This document shows positions 19,592-28,689 of a DNA stretch of 64,000 nucleotides, one piece after another. Location of the stretch: NCBI GenBank assembly GCA_933207985.1, contig OW240913.1, positions 262,542,783-262,606,782 of the forward strand, written 5' to 3'. The position numbers and the translations under genes are program-made. Within the stretch, counting starts at the first letter, position 1. Each line of letters opens with the position of its first letter. Source of the stretch: Pelobates cultripes (Eukaryota > Chordata > Amphibia > Anura > Pelobatidae). A model generated the notes under the pieces. It did no database searches. It saw nothing but the letters and a program-made list of their open reading frames with translations, and was not told the origin of the DNA.

Positions 19592-19702
19592 GATGCAGCG
19601 CTGACCTCGAACGGTATGGAGCCAGGTAAGGGGTGTCCCTTAAGTAGGGAGAAGGTGAGTCATACGCCCCTCCCACAATTACAGGCCAAAAGGCCTTAAT
19701 AC
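19592..19702 (-). repeat. Ngaro split repeat A1 (element 5' end)
   Basis: Identical in extent to A2. It marks the 5' terminus of the element on the minus strand and is followed outward by (TA)n and poly-T. Confidence 0.9.
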
Positions 19703-19707
19703 ATATA

Positions 19708-19741
<34 letters not shown>

Positions 19742-19743
19742 TT
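19703..19743. repeat. (TA)n followed by poly-T
   Basis: About 11 TA units then about 19 T bases, next to the Ngaro 5' edge. Confidence 0.95.
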
Positions 19744-19890
19744 GTGGTCAGGACACAAACAGAATTGATAAATACATAAGTTGGTTGAAGTGTGCCAAAA
19801 CTGACATTTGGGTAGGCCTGTGGAAAAAAGAGGGCCCACCTTTGAAATGTGTGTAGAAATGGGTAATGGGAGAGGAGGGGGGGAGTTTTA
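19744..19890 (-). repeat. Diverged Ngaro B-like relic
   Basis: GTTGGTTGAAGTGTGCC, ACTGACATTTGGGTAGGCCTG and AAAGAGGGCCCACC mirror the B repeat and the bases beyond it at 13828-13898 (GTCGGTTGTGGTGTGCC, GGTAGGCCTG, AGAGGGCCCACC), with many substitutions. It is an older family member directly outside the young A1. Confidence 0.65.
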
Positions 19891-19934
19891 AGCCGGACAG
19901 CCCAATTCCGAACTACAGTCTGCTGCCTTCTGTT

Positions 19935-20095
19935 TACCTCTCTATAAGCATATGTAATGTGTGTATGGTGTGTGCACTGACTGTATCTAATGTGTGTCTG
20001 TACCGGTTGCATTTAATGTGTGTGTTGGCTGTATGTGATGTGCATGTGGTGTGTGCTGGCTGTATTTCATTTGTGTGGTGGTTTGGTGCTCTGGT
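19935..20095 (+). repeat. GT-rich minisatellite, approximately 20-bp units
   Basis: Units of the type GTATGTAATGTGTGTGNTGGCT. Related sequence is at 20520-20705 and 21680-21735. Confidence 0.8.
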
Positions 20096-20519
20096 GGCGA
20101 GACTTCGCCTGAAGCAATAGCGCAGATTCCAGAAGCTAGGCATTGCAGGGTCTCTTATTTGTCTACTTATATCAATGGGTCTCTTGTGTTCGTTAAGGGC
20201 ATCCTACATTTTGAAAGAGTCAGGGGTCCCAAATCGTTTGTTATATGGTGCTCTTTATTAAAAGTTTAGAGTGTTTCACAAGTAGCCCGTATCAACAAAG
20301 CTGTGCATTGTGTAATTTCTATGTATTGGTGTTTCTATTTACTGCTGAGTGAACAACAGCAGCACTACACATATGCTGCACAAGTGTGAATGATTGTATT
20401 TTTAGCAATGCAGTCATCACATTTCATATCTTTTCTTTTTTTACTTATGGGCTCTTTTGGTTCTATTTTGGGATGCTAACTCATTATGTTCTTTATTGAC
20501 ATTGCTACTTTAAATGAAA
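20096..20519. other. No gene recognised; sequence splitting a GT-rich array
   Basis: The GT-rich array stops at about 20095 and resumes at about 20527 with GACTGTATTTTATTTGTGTG, echoing GGCTGTATTTCATTTGTGTG before the break. The intervening sequence has no obvious ends or coding signal; it may be an insertion. Confidence 0.4.
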
Positions 20520-20710
20520 ATTGTGTTTTGACTGTATTTTATTTGTGTGTGGTGTGGTGCTGGTTATATGCAATATGTGTGTGCTGGTTGTATGTATTAT
20601 GTGTCTGTTTGGTGTGTGCTGGCTGTATGTAATGTGTGTGCTGACTTTATGTAAAGTGTGTGTCTGTGTGGCTTGTGTTGTCTGTATGTAATGTGTGTAG
20701 TGGTGATCCG
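20520..20710 (+). repeat. GT-rich minisatellite, second block
   Basis: Same GGTGTGTGCTGGCTGTATGTAATG units as the first block. Confidence 0.8.
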
Positions 20711-20870
20711 TTAGTCCCAACCTCCTGTTTAGCAGAGACAGAGCGGAGGCTGTGAGGATGGGAGAGCCAGCTGGCTCCCTTCAGCCACAGCGACCCTTTC
20801 ACCCAAAAGGTAAGAAACAGGAAGGTGGCTGAAGAATGAGCTGCATGTGTGTGTGTATATGTTTAAATAC

Positions 20871-21663
20871 TGAATGCATATCATAAAAATCACAGTTGTT
20901 GTCCAAACATCTATTTAAAACATGGTGTATTTGATTATACAGAATATAAGCTTTAATTAGAAATGTCACAACTACTGTATGACCCAACACGCAAAACTAT
21001 GATAACACAAACAACGAATACCGGGCCTTGGAATGGCCAGACTTAATGTAAAAGAGAATGGGCAAAATAACAAAGCTAAGGTAGGGGATACAGAATGAGA
21101 CAAGACGAATATACTAGCCAAAGGTCAGGATACCAGAAGTAGGGAAAGTCAAAACATAAGCCAAAGTCAAAAAACAGAAAATATTACTAAGAACGCACTC
21201 TCTGACAACCAACAAGTGGAAACCACGACATGGCACTGAGAAAAGGCATTACAGGGTTTAAATATGCCTCTCAGTGCTGTGATTGGTCAGTACATGGCCT
21301 TTGACCCCAAAACGTGTGTGCGTCGACATCGTGACATCACACGCACACCGGCGCCATCTTTAATGTGGGCAGTGTGCCCTTTAACGGTAAGAACGGGACT
21401 GCAGCAGCCCTTTGATCGCCGCACCAGCCGGGAACCGTCTTCAGGGAGGACTGGGCGGCACTCCGCCGCGATCCAGGTGAATTTAATTTTCCCTTTTCTG
21501 GCGTGCTCATGTGCAGTCGCGCTTATCGGGGATTTACTTTTGTCTGAAGTATCGGCATGACCGAAAATGTTTCTGATTAAAGCTCATATTCTGTATTATC
21601 ACATACACCATGTTTTAAATAGATGTCTGGACAACAACTGTGTTTTTCTATGATATGCAATCA
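20871..21663. mobile_element. Foldback unit with 86-88-bp inverted ends
   Basis: The left arm (20871-20956) TGAATGCATATCAT...CAGTTGTTGTCC...ACATGGTGTAT is the reverse complement of the right arm (21576-21663), with about ten mismatches. The 620-bp interior includes CGAATACCGGGCCTTGGAATGG (20 bases shown in part), related to 23.2 kb, and a GC-rich right part with CpG sites. No transposase. It could be a foldback transposon or the product of an inverted duplication. Confidence 0.7.
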
Positions 21664-21734
21664 GTAGGCAACAAAGCTGTGTTGTATGTATTATGTGTCT
21701 GTTTGGTGTGTGCTGGCTGTATGTAATGTGTGTG

Positions 21735-21857
21735 CATGCGCATTAGGTCTCCCCCGCCGGCTGACATGATGAAGAGGAGGAGCGTGGGCGGAGGAAGAAG
21801 CAGTGACGAGGAAAATGGATTGTTTTCCTGGCACTGGAGAGTCCCTTTAAGTGACTT
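21735..21857 (+). mobile_element. T2-type MITE, right-end fragment
   Basis: Ends GGATTGTTTTCCTGGCACTGGAGAGTCCCTTTAA, missing its left half. Any reading frame in it is not a gene. Confidence 0.6.
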
Positions 21858-22450
21858 TTTTCCTGCACTGTGGCACTACCACGAGTTTATCTATTTATTT
21901 TTGAGCAATTAGTTCCTCATACTAATCTGCTCTGGCATATATTTGGACTATCATTTTATCTTTTATATTGTAAAATTATATTATAAGACATAAGCACCAT
22001 CAGCCCTGTGTTGTTTTCACAAGCAGGGATAGGGTAACTAATGCTATAGGTACTGGATATAAGATTTGCACTTTACTTTGGACTCATATAAGACTCATAT
22101 AAGATTTGTACTTCATTTTGCACTTACATTTTATTCTCGACTATATTTGGACTGGTTATTGTATATTATGGTTATCCCATCAAGGGTCATACATTAACTG
22201 GAGAATTGCATTTAAGTATTTATCTTAACTCCATTCATTATTCATTGTTCTGTATTATTTATTTTGTTTTTATTTTACTTCATTTTATTTTAGTTCCTGG
22301 ATATTCACACTTTACTTTATGGTGTATTTTATTTACTGGTTATAGGATTTGGTGAACTCCTTTCATCCAGTTTTTAGAGCTAATTTATTCATTTTTTCTT
22401 ACTCCCTCTATACCATTCACATTGTGAATACCAGAATCCTACACTTTATG
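21858..22450. other. No gene recognised
   Basis: T-rich sequence with internal echoes (ACTCATATAAGATTTG twice at 22080-22112, and repeated ATTTTATTT). No known element edge seen. Confidence 0.4.
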
Positions 22451-22454
22451 ATCA

Positions 22455-23010
22455 GTAGTTTGTTCGTTTTTAAACTACTGAACTAGACCAACCGCAAGCC
22501 CTGATTCTCTGGAACTGTTTTGGGCATGGGAACACTCGTGTGGTTGGTCAAAGACATGACTTCCAGGAAATTCCTAAACCCCTGAACTAATCTGGGTTAT
22601 TTTTGGATATGTTGGTCACCCAGATCAGGGCTATCAGAGGATGTAACTTTTGTTGTTTTTTTATGTATTTTTAGAGTACTTTTTGGGTGTTTGGGAAAAA
22701 GTATGTTTTTTTTTCTTGGAGATAATTGGATTAGATTAGTACAGTACCTGATCCGATCATCTCCCAGGCACAGAGGAGGGATTATCTGATTATGTATGTA
22801 AGTGTCCTGGATCTGAGAGCCAATGTAATTGTGTATTTGTTTCTACTGTGGTTTACTCTCAGGTGCAGGGGGGAGTGCCACTTGCATGGGGACCTGCATA
22901 TAAGGCCAGTTGAGGCTGCCATTAAACATATTCCAGCTTGTACTCCCAGAACTATGTGTCATCTGGTTACTAGGAGGGGAAAGGACTGATCACTCTTTCA
23001 GCTTGTTACA
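22455..23010 (+). mobile_element. LTR fragment ending TTACA
   Basis: Contains the family blocks AGAGAACC-like and GGAACTGTTTTGGGCATGGGA, then CTGGGTTATTTTTGGATAT with CACCCAGATCAGGGCTATCAG, then ATCTCCCAGGCACAGAGG, a TATA box CATATAAGG near 22899, and the TTACA end. The order matches the solo LTR at 4.9-6.2 kb. The left edge and target duplication were not identified. Confidence 0.65.
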
Positions 23011-23189
23011 GTGTGGAGGATTAAATGGGGAAAGTCCCAATTCGGCTCGAGGACGTAGCGCTTCCAGGACCCCAGTCAAGCCACGGCGACTGTGTGCAGA
23101 AGTACTGCGGTTTGTTCACTGTTCCAGCTAGGAAGCAGTCCTTGGTGGAGGTACTGTCAAGATTACAAGTTGATCCGGCACGCAGTACT

Positions 23190-23460
23190 GTGTCACACCT
23201 AGGAGTAAGGATAACATATAACCGGACCTTAGAATGGCAAACTTAACGTCTCCAAGAATAGTCAAAATACTTGCCGAGGTCAGGGACACAGAATCAGACA
23301 CAAAGATGAGGGAAAGCCAAAAGTCAAGGATAGCAGATATCAGGGAAGTCAAAACAAAGCCAAAGACCAGAAAATCAAGATCAGGAACGCACTCTCGGAT
23401 AACCATAGGCATGAAACCATAACAGGACAATGAGCAAGAGGAGAATTGGGTTTAAATACC
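23190..23460 (+). repeat. Dispersed repeat shared with 21.0-21.3 kb
   Basis: Shares CCGGACCTTAGAATGGC, AGGTCAGGGACACAGAATC, GGAACGCACTCTC and GGGTTTAAATA with 21020-21265. The order is the same. It looks like a leader or LTR part of a retroelement; the family is not identified. Confidence 0.6.
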
Positions 23461-23469
23461 CCTTCTGTA

Positions 23470-24700
23470 GATCCAATTGGCTGTAAACTCTTCAATCACT
23501 CGGTCTCTGTAACTCTGTCCTCTCATGGTTTTCCGCTTATCTCTCCCAACGCTCATTCAGTGTCTCCTTTTCTAATGATACCTCCTCCCCTCGTCCTGTC
23601 TCAGTTGGAGTCCCCCAAGGCTCCATGGTCCCTTTCTGTTTTCTCTTCATACTGCCTCTCTTGGCAAACTTATTACCTCTTTTGGATTCCACTACCATCT
23701 GTACGCTGATGACACCCAGATATATCTCTCCTCCCCGGACCTCTCTCCTGCCATCCTGCAAAATGTCCCTGCTTGCCTTTCTTCCATCTCTGACTGGATG
23801 TCCTCCTGCTTTCTTAAACTCAATCTCTCTAAAACTGAGCTCCTTGTCTTTCCTCCTCCTAATACAGATCCTCCTCTTTCGCTCTCCATTCAAGTTAGTG
23901 GTACTAACATCAGTCCATCCTTGCAAGTGCGCTGTCTTGGTGTCATACTTGATTCTGGCCTCACCTTTGAGCCACACATCCAGTATGATGCCAAATCCTG
24001 TAGATTCCATCTTAAAATCATAGCCCGCATCCACCCCTTTCTTATGCAAGATGCTACCAAGGAGCTTGTTTATGCTCTAGTAATTTCCCGCATGGATTAT
24101 TGTAACCCTCTCCTGATTGGTCTTCCCAAAAGCCGTATTGCCCCACTACAGTCTGTAATGAATGCCGCCACCAGACTGATTTTCCTCTCTAGTCGGTTCT
24201 CTCACACCTCACCCCTCTGTCAGTCCTTACATTGGCTTCCTGTTTCCTATAGGAGTCAATTTAAAGTGCTAACACATACATATAAAGCACTGAACAATTC
24301 TAGCCCCTCTTAGGTCTCCTCACAAATCCATAGGTATGTTCCTTCTCTGTCTCTCCACTCTGCCCGTGACCTTCTCCTGTCCGTTGTTTGCACCCGTGCG
24401 GCCAACTTATGCTTGCAGGACTTCTCGAGAGCAGCTCCCTTCCTATGGAAAAGCCTGCCTACCGCTATCAGACTCTCTCCTAGTCTTCAATCATTTAAGA
24501 AGTTCCTTAAAATCCATCTCTTTAGGAAAGCTTATGGTCTCACAGAGTAATCTCTACCTCACATACCTGTCTCTTGCTCTATCCTAAAAGGCAGCACTCT
24601 ATTCTCTCCTCCAGCTCTGCTTCACTCCACCTCGTTTGATTGCTACCTCCTGTCCTGTTGGGTTTTACACCCCACCTCCTATAGACTGTAAGCTTGTTTG
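23470..24700 (+). pseudogene. L2-type LINE, reverse transcriptase C-terminal half
   Basis: Readable blocks include [19 protein letters not shown] sequence near 23545, VGVPQGSMV near 23605, the degenerate [10 protein letters not shown] region near 23700, then [17 protein letters not shown] and [17 protein letters not shown]. The end has [18 protein letters not shown] and [22 protein letters not shown]. Final segment APFLWKSLPTAIRLSPSLQS, then FKKFLKIHLFRKAYGL (24430-24550). These are the standard L2 C-terminal signatures. Several frame changes and stops are present. Confidence 0.8.
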
Positions 24701-24717
24701 AGCACTTTTTAAATGAT

Positions 24718-24850
24718 TAAAGACTAGGGGAGAGCTTGATGGTCGTAGGCAGGCTATTCCAAAGGGAAGGATCCCCCCTTGAGAAGTCCTGCAAGCGTGA
24801 GTTGGCACAGGTGCAAGCAGCAGACAGGAGAAGGTAATGTTTCAGTTCTG
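24718..24850 (-). pseudogene. L2-type LINE C-terminal fragment, opposite strand
   Basis: Minus-strand reading LQDFSRGDPSLWNSLPTTIKLSPSL matches the same C-terminal block as the plus-strand copy just left of it. It is a separate short fragment in the opposite orientation. Confidence 0.7.
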
Positions 24851-24929
24851 CATGTGACATTATGTAAATTGTATGAATATGATGTATTAAAACTTTTTTA
24901 ATTAGGTGACATCTATGATAGCACATGAT

Positions 24930-26177
24930 CTATGTGACATATATATGATCCGGGCCAGGCGACTTATGTTTGGGGAGAAATTTTATCGCCATATTAACCT
25001 CCTCCTCCGTGAATTGGCTGTCAATGAATGTGCACTGATCTTGGGACAGGTGAGGGAGGTGTACACGATCTAGGAAATGGTCTATCTCTGCTTGAGATGG
25101 CTGGTGCATTTCAGGGACTTTTTGTAGCTTATATAGGGAAGCATAGTATCCCGCTAGCTCATCTACCACATCCTGAGGATTGTATAACTTATTTTTGTTT
25201 AAGTCTCCTTGCCAGGAGCTTACCCGCTTTATTGCCTGCTACATAGTGGGATTGACACAAATATCTCTGTGTTTTTCAGTAGTTTGTAGTTGTAAGGTAT
25301 GAAGCTTAAGCTTTAAGCAACAACAGCCGTTTATGTTATGTCTTGGTAGGGGTCATCTTGTGTGTGGCCTCCACGACCAAAATCTCCTGAACTAGTCTAT
25401 TCTGTTCCATGCAACTATCCTTTTTTTTTAAAGAGATCCCAGATGTATAAAGCTGCCTCGCATTACTGCCTTATGTGCTGTCCATTGAGTGACAATTGGG
25501 GTTGTGCACTGCTTGTGGACTTTAAAGTAGGATGTAAGATGAGATTTAATTTTGAATAGATAATCTGTGTCGTCTAGCAATGCTTAATTCATTTGCCAAG
25601 TGCCGCGGCCCCTGGCTGAGTATGGGATTGTCATAGTTACTAGTAGTGGTGCATGATCTGATCATGTTATGGGACAAATATGCATGCTAGCTGCATGCGG
25701 CAACATGTGCTTATCAAAGAGACAGAGGTCAATTCTCGTGTAGGTAATATTAACTGGCGAATAAAATGTGTAATCCCTTGTACGGGGATATAAATTGTGC
25801 CAAACTTCACAGACACTTTGAGTGTGTAGCAATTTGGCTAGGTGTTGGCTGAGAGAGACAGACTTATGTTTGGGTGGCCTGTTAGGGGCTCGCTGGATAT
25901 CTAGCGTAGGGTCAGGGGAGCAATTGAAGTCTCCACAAACTACAGTATGCCCCTCCTAGTGTTGTCCTATTTTGCAGAAGGCCATGCTTAGGAAAGACTT
26001 TTGGGTGTCATTTGAGGCGTATAGGGATGCCACTGTTAATTTAGGGCAATTTAGAGAGCCCACCACTATTAACAGTCTATCATCCCGACTTACATACTGT
26101 TTGGTAAGGGAGAAGACCCAGATGCTATGAAAATAAATAGAGACTCCGCTGGTGCTTGGATAGGATAAAGTCCCCAT
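24930..26177 (-). pseudogene. L1/Tx1-type LINE ORF2: endonuclease (central) to start of reverse transcriptase
   Basis: On the minus strand, 26177-25956 reads SIYFHSIWVFSLTKQ...VGSLNCPKLTVASLYASND followed near 25930 by VVCGDFNCSPDPTLD, the GDFN box of AP-type endonucleases. Next come a DYTFYSP and TRIDLCLF-like segment near 25750. It ends with VVDELAGYYASLYKLQ and FTEEEVNMAIKFLPKHKSPGPD (25169-24940), the entry of an L1/Tx1 reverse transcriptase. The polymerase catalytic part is missing. Frame breaks are frequent. Confidence 0.75.
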
Positions 26178-26179
26178 TC

Positions 26180-27414
26180 TTTTATGAGGCGCATGCCCAC
26201 CTCATTAGCAACGTGATTTCTTCTTCAACTCCTCCACATGATTAGATTAGTCAGGTATCCCCAGTGATATTGTACGTTGTTGTTTCGTAGCATCTTCGTC
26301 ACCGTCACAAATTCTCCACGGAAGTTCATCGTTAATGCCGACAGATCCGCATATAGTTGATAGCGAAGTAAGGCTCTGACATTTTGGTGATTTTTCTTGC
26401 CGCATTTACCAGTGCATCTTTAATTTTAAAATAATGAAAAAGCACCACCGCATATCTTGGGCCAGTCTTGGAGGCCTTGGCAAGCCGTGGGCCCTGTCTA
26501 GCAGCCACTCACTGTCCTTAAAGGACCACTATAGTGCCAGGAAAACATACTAGTTTTCCTGGCACTACAGTGCCCTGTGGGTGCCCCCACCCTTAGGGAC
26601 CCCCTCCCGCCCGGCTCTGGAAAGGGGAAAGGGGTAAAAACGTACCTTTTTCCAGCGCTGGGCGGGGAGCTCTCCTCTTTCGATCCTCCTCCTCTCCGCC
26701 CATTCGGCTGAATGCACACGCGCGGCAAGAGCTGCGCACGCATTCAGCCGGTCGCATAGGAAAGCATTTACAATGCTTTTCTATGGATGCTTGTGTGCTG
26801 TCATTGTGATTTTCACAGTGAGAATCACGCAAGCGCCTCTAGCGGCTGTCAATGAGACAGCCGCTAGAGGCTTTGGAGGAAGGCTTAACACATTTATAAA
26901 CATTTCTCTGAAACTGCTATGTTTATAAAAAAAAATGGGTTAACCCTTGCTGGACCTGGCACCCAGACCACCTCATTAAGCTGAAGTGGTCTGGGTGCCT
27001 AGAGTGGTCCTTTAACGCTTGGCAGCAGTGATATACAAAGTACCAGAATGTAATCACACAGTGCCTCCGCCACCACATTTTTAGGGATCCCGCGGAAACG
27101 ACATTGTTCAGCCTCGAGTGGTCCTCCATGTCTGCCAGCTTACGCTTGAGTTGGAGGTGCTCATTAGCCACGTGTTGCACAGTGTAAGCCAGTTCATTGT
27201 GCTCTGAACAGAGCTCTTCAATACTAACCTCCAGGCAGTTCGTCCTTTCTCCTAATTCCGATATTTCCAGTTTTATTTCACATGTTGCTTGCTTAAAGTC
27301 AGATTGAAGTGTAACCCTAAACTCCTGCAGCATAGCATACAACGGTTTCTTGGTCACTGGTGCATCTGTGTTATTGCCCGTTTCGTGGCCTAAGTCTGGC
27401 TGGTTCTCAGACAC
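26180..27414 (-). pseudogene. L1/Tx1-type LINE ORF1, split by a MITE
   Basis: It begins MSENQPDLGHETGNN and continues into a leucine-zipper-like coiled coil (about residues 30-100, with LGERTNCLEVSIEELCSEHNEL) and then LKRKLADMEDHSRLNNV, the conserved link into the RNA-binding part of L1 ORF1. The downstream part, with YNITGDT-like and VEEEITLLMRWA text, lies beyond the MITE at 26.2-26.5 kb. ORF1 proteins trimerise and bind element RNA. Confidence 0.7.
26518..27015. mobile_element. T2-type TTAA MITE inserted in LINE ORF1
   Basis: TTAA duplications at 26518-26521 and 27012-27015 flank AGGACCACTATAGTGCC...GAGTGGTCCT. It has the terminal hairpin at the left end. Removing it restores the continuity of the ORF1 relic, so it inserted after the LINE. 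Confidence 0.85.
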
Positions 27415-28130
27415 CTGTCAGAGTGCTAGGCCTTCGTTGCCATCTTGTATAGGCCGCAAGGAGTCTTTTTTAGAGTGGAGGATCGAGTCTGTGAGCTTTG
27501 TCTGCTTCGCTGGAGCCATCGTAACAGTTAAGGTTAGATACCTTTTGGGCAAGTGAAAAGGCATTGTTTGCTGTGATATATCAAGCTATTAAGTCATTGA
27601 GGAAAGGGAGCTCTCACTCCATGCGTCCGTTCACCTTGCTAATGAAACGGAGGTGGGCATGCGCCTTATAAAAGAATGGGGACTTTTTCCTATCCAAGGA
27701 CCAGCGGAGCCGGCTGCCGTATTGCCAAAACATCTCCCGGGCAAGTGGTAAATGGCGGGACAAGAATTGAAAACTGGGCCAACTGAACTTTCTCTCGCCG
27801 GACCTTAGATCATGAGCACGTAATATATCCTTTGATTTGCAGATGACATGTGGTTACTATGTGACTCTGGGCATAAGGGCTTATCAAATGAACTGATTTT
27901 ACCATATTTGTTATAGATATTGAATTGAATTTACGCTGTGGGCGGGAGGGTTGGCTGCTACAACAGTAATTAGTCATTAAAACCCAAACGTCCACCCTTC
28001 CCCAATGCCAGTTAAGCTCCCTAAGCATTGATAAATAGGGTCCATAGGCAGTAAACTGTACAGTTATGCTGTGTTTATCCAGTAAGGCAGTGTTGATTAT
28101 GAGTTTACGTTAAGGGTCACTGAATATTCC
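27415..28130. other. LINE 5' region or unassigned
   Basis: Upstream of ORF1 on the minus strand. It carries GAGCTCTCACTCCATGCGTCC near 27609, shared with 28549-28575. No reading frame is recognised. Confidence 0.4.
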
Positions 28131-28319
28131 CCAAGGATGAGCGCAGTGGCAGGTCATACTTGGTCGCTTGCGCCTCATCCACGAAGAGCGCCAACTGTGT
28201 TGATGGCACTTTGTGTATACTTTGGTTTATTTTTCAGGTTGCTTTTGTTACCTTTTTCCTTGAGTTTTCACGTTACCTATTATAATACTCTCCAGACCAT
28301 GGAAGTGATAGGGTGGGCA

Positions 28320-28580
28320 AGCGCACTACTGATGTGGGACATGACTAATTCCCTCACTATACTGTCCTTGAAGGTTAAGGGCCTTAGTAGCCCCCACAAG
28401 AGAAGACTAGCCTCTCAAGAAATACGTGCATCCAAGGCAACTATCGTATGCCTATAGGAGACCCACTTTTGTGTCCGTAACCCCAGATTTATTGTTAAGC
28501 AGTATACGCAAGCTTTTCATGCTATGTCCCGTACCAAATCTAAAGGAGTCTCTCATGCCATGCGTCCATTCACCTTGGCT
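28320..28580 (+). pseudogene. L1/Tx1-type endonuclease N-terminus, plus strand
   Basis: MTNSLTILSLKVKGLSSPHKRR, then LASQEIRASKATIVCL, a stop, and ETHFCV match the N-terminal end of L1/Tx1 endonuclease (LN-x-x-GL and the QETH box). This is the very part missing from the minus-strand copy at 24.9-26.2 kb. Same family, opposite orientation. Confidence 0.75.
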
Positions 28581-28689
28581 CTCAGCCACGCCCCCTGTGC
28601 AGTTTTTCTTACTGTCAAACACAATGTCATTACAGTAGAATAATTACCAAGCACCAACTCATTTTGCAACACAAACATCTATATTTTCC

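Larger units (their letters stand above)
13759..19702 (-). mobile_element. Near-complete Ngaro retrotransposon (5.94 kb)
   Basis: Read on the minus strand, the order is A1 (19702-19592), leader, gag, pol, tyrosine recombinase, B1 (14179-14054), A2 (14053-13943), B2 (13884-13759). This split direct repeat layout is diagnostic of Ngaro-type elements, which use a recombinase and leave no target duplication. Copies of A differ little and copies of B differ by about one base, so the insertion is young compared with its neighbours. Pol and recombinase frames are open. Gag carries a stop or frameshift near 17045 and another near 16845. Confidence 0.9.
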
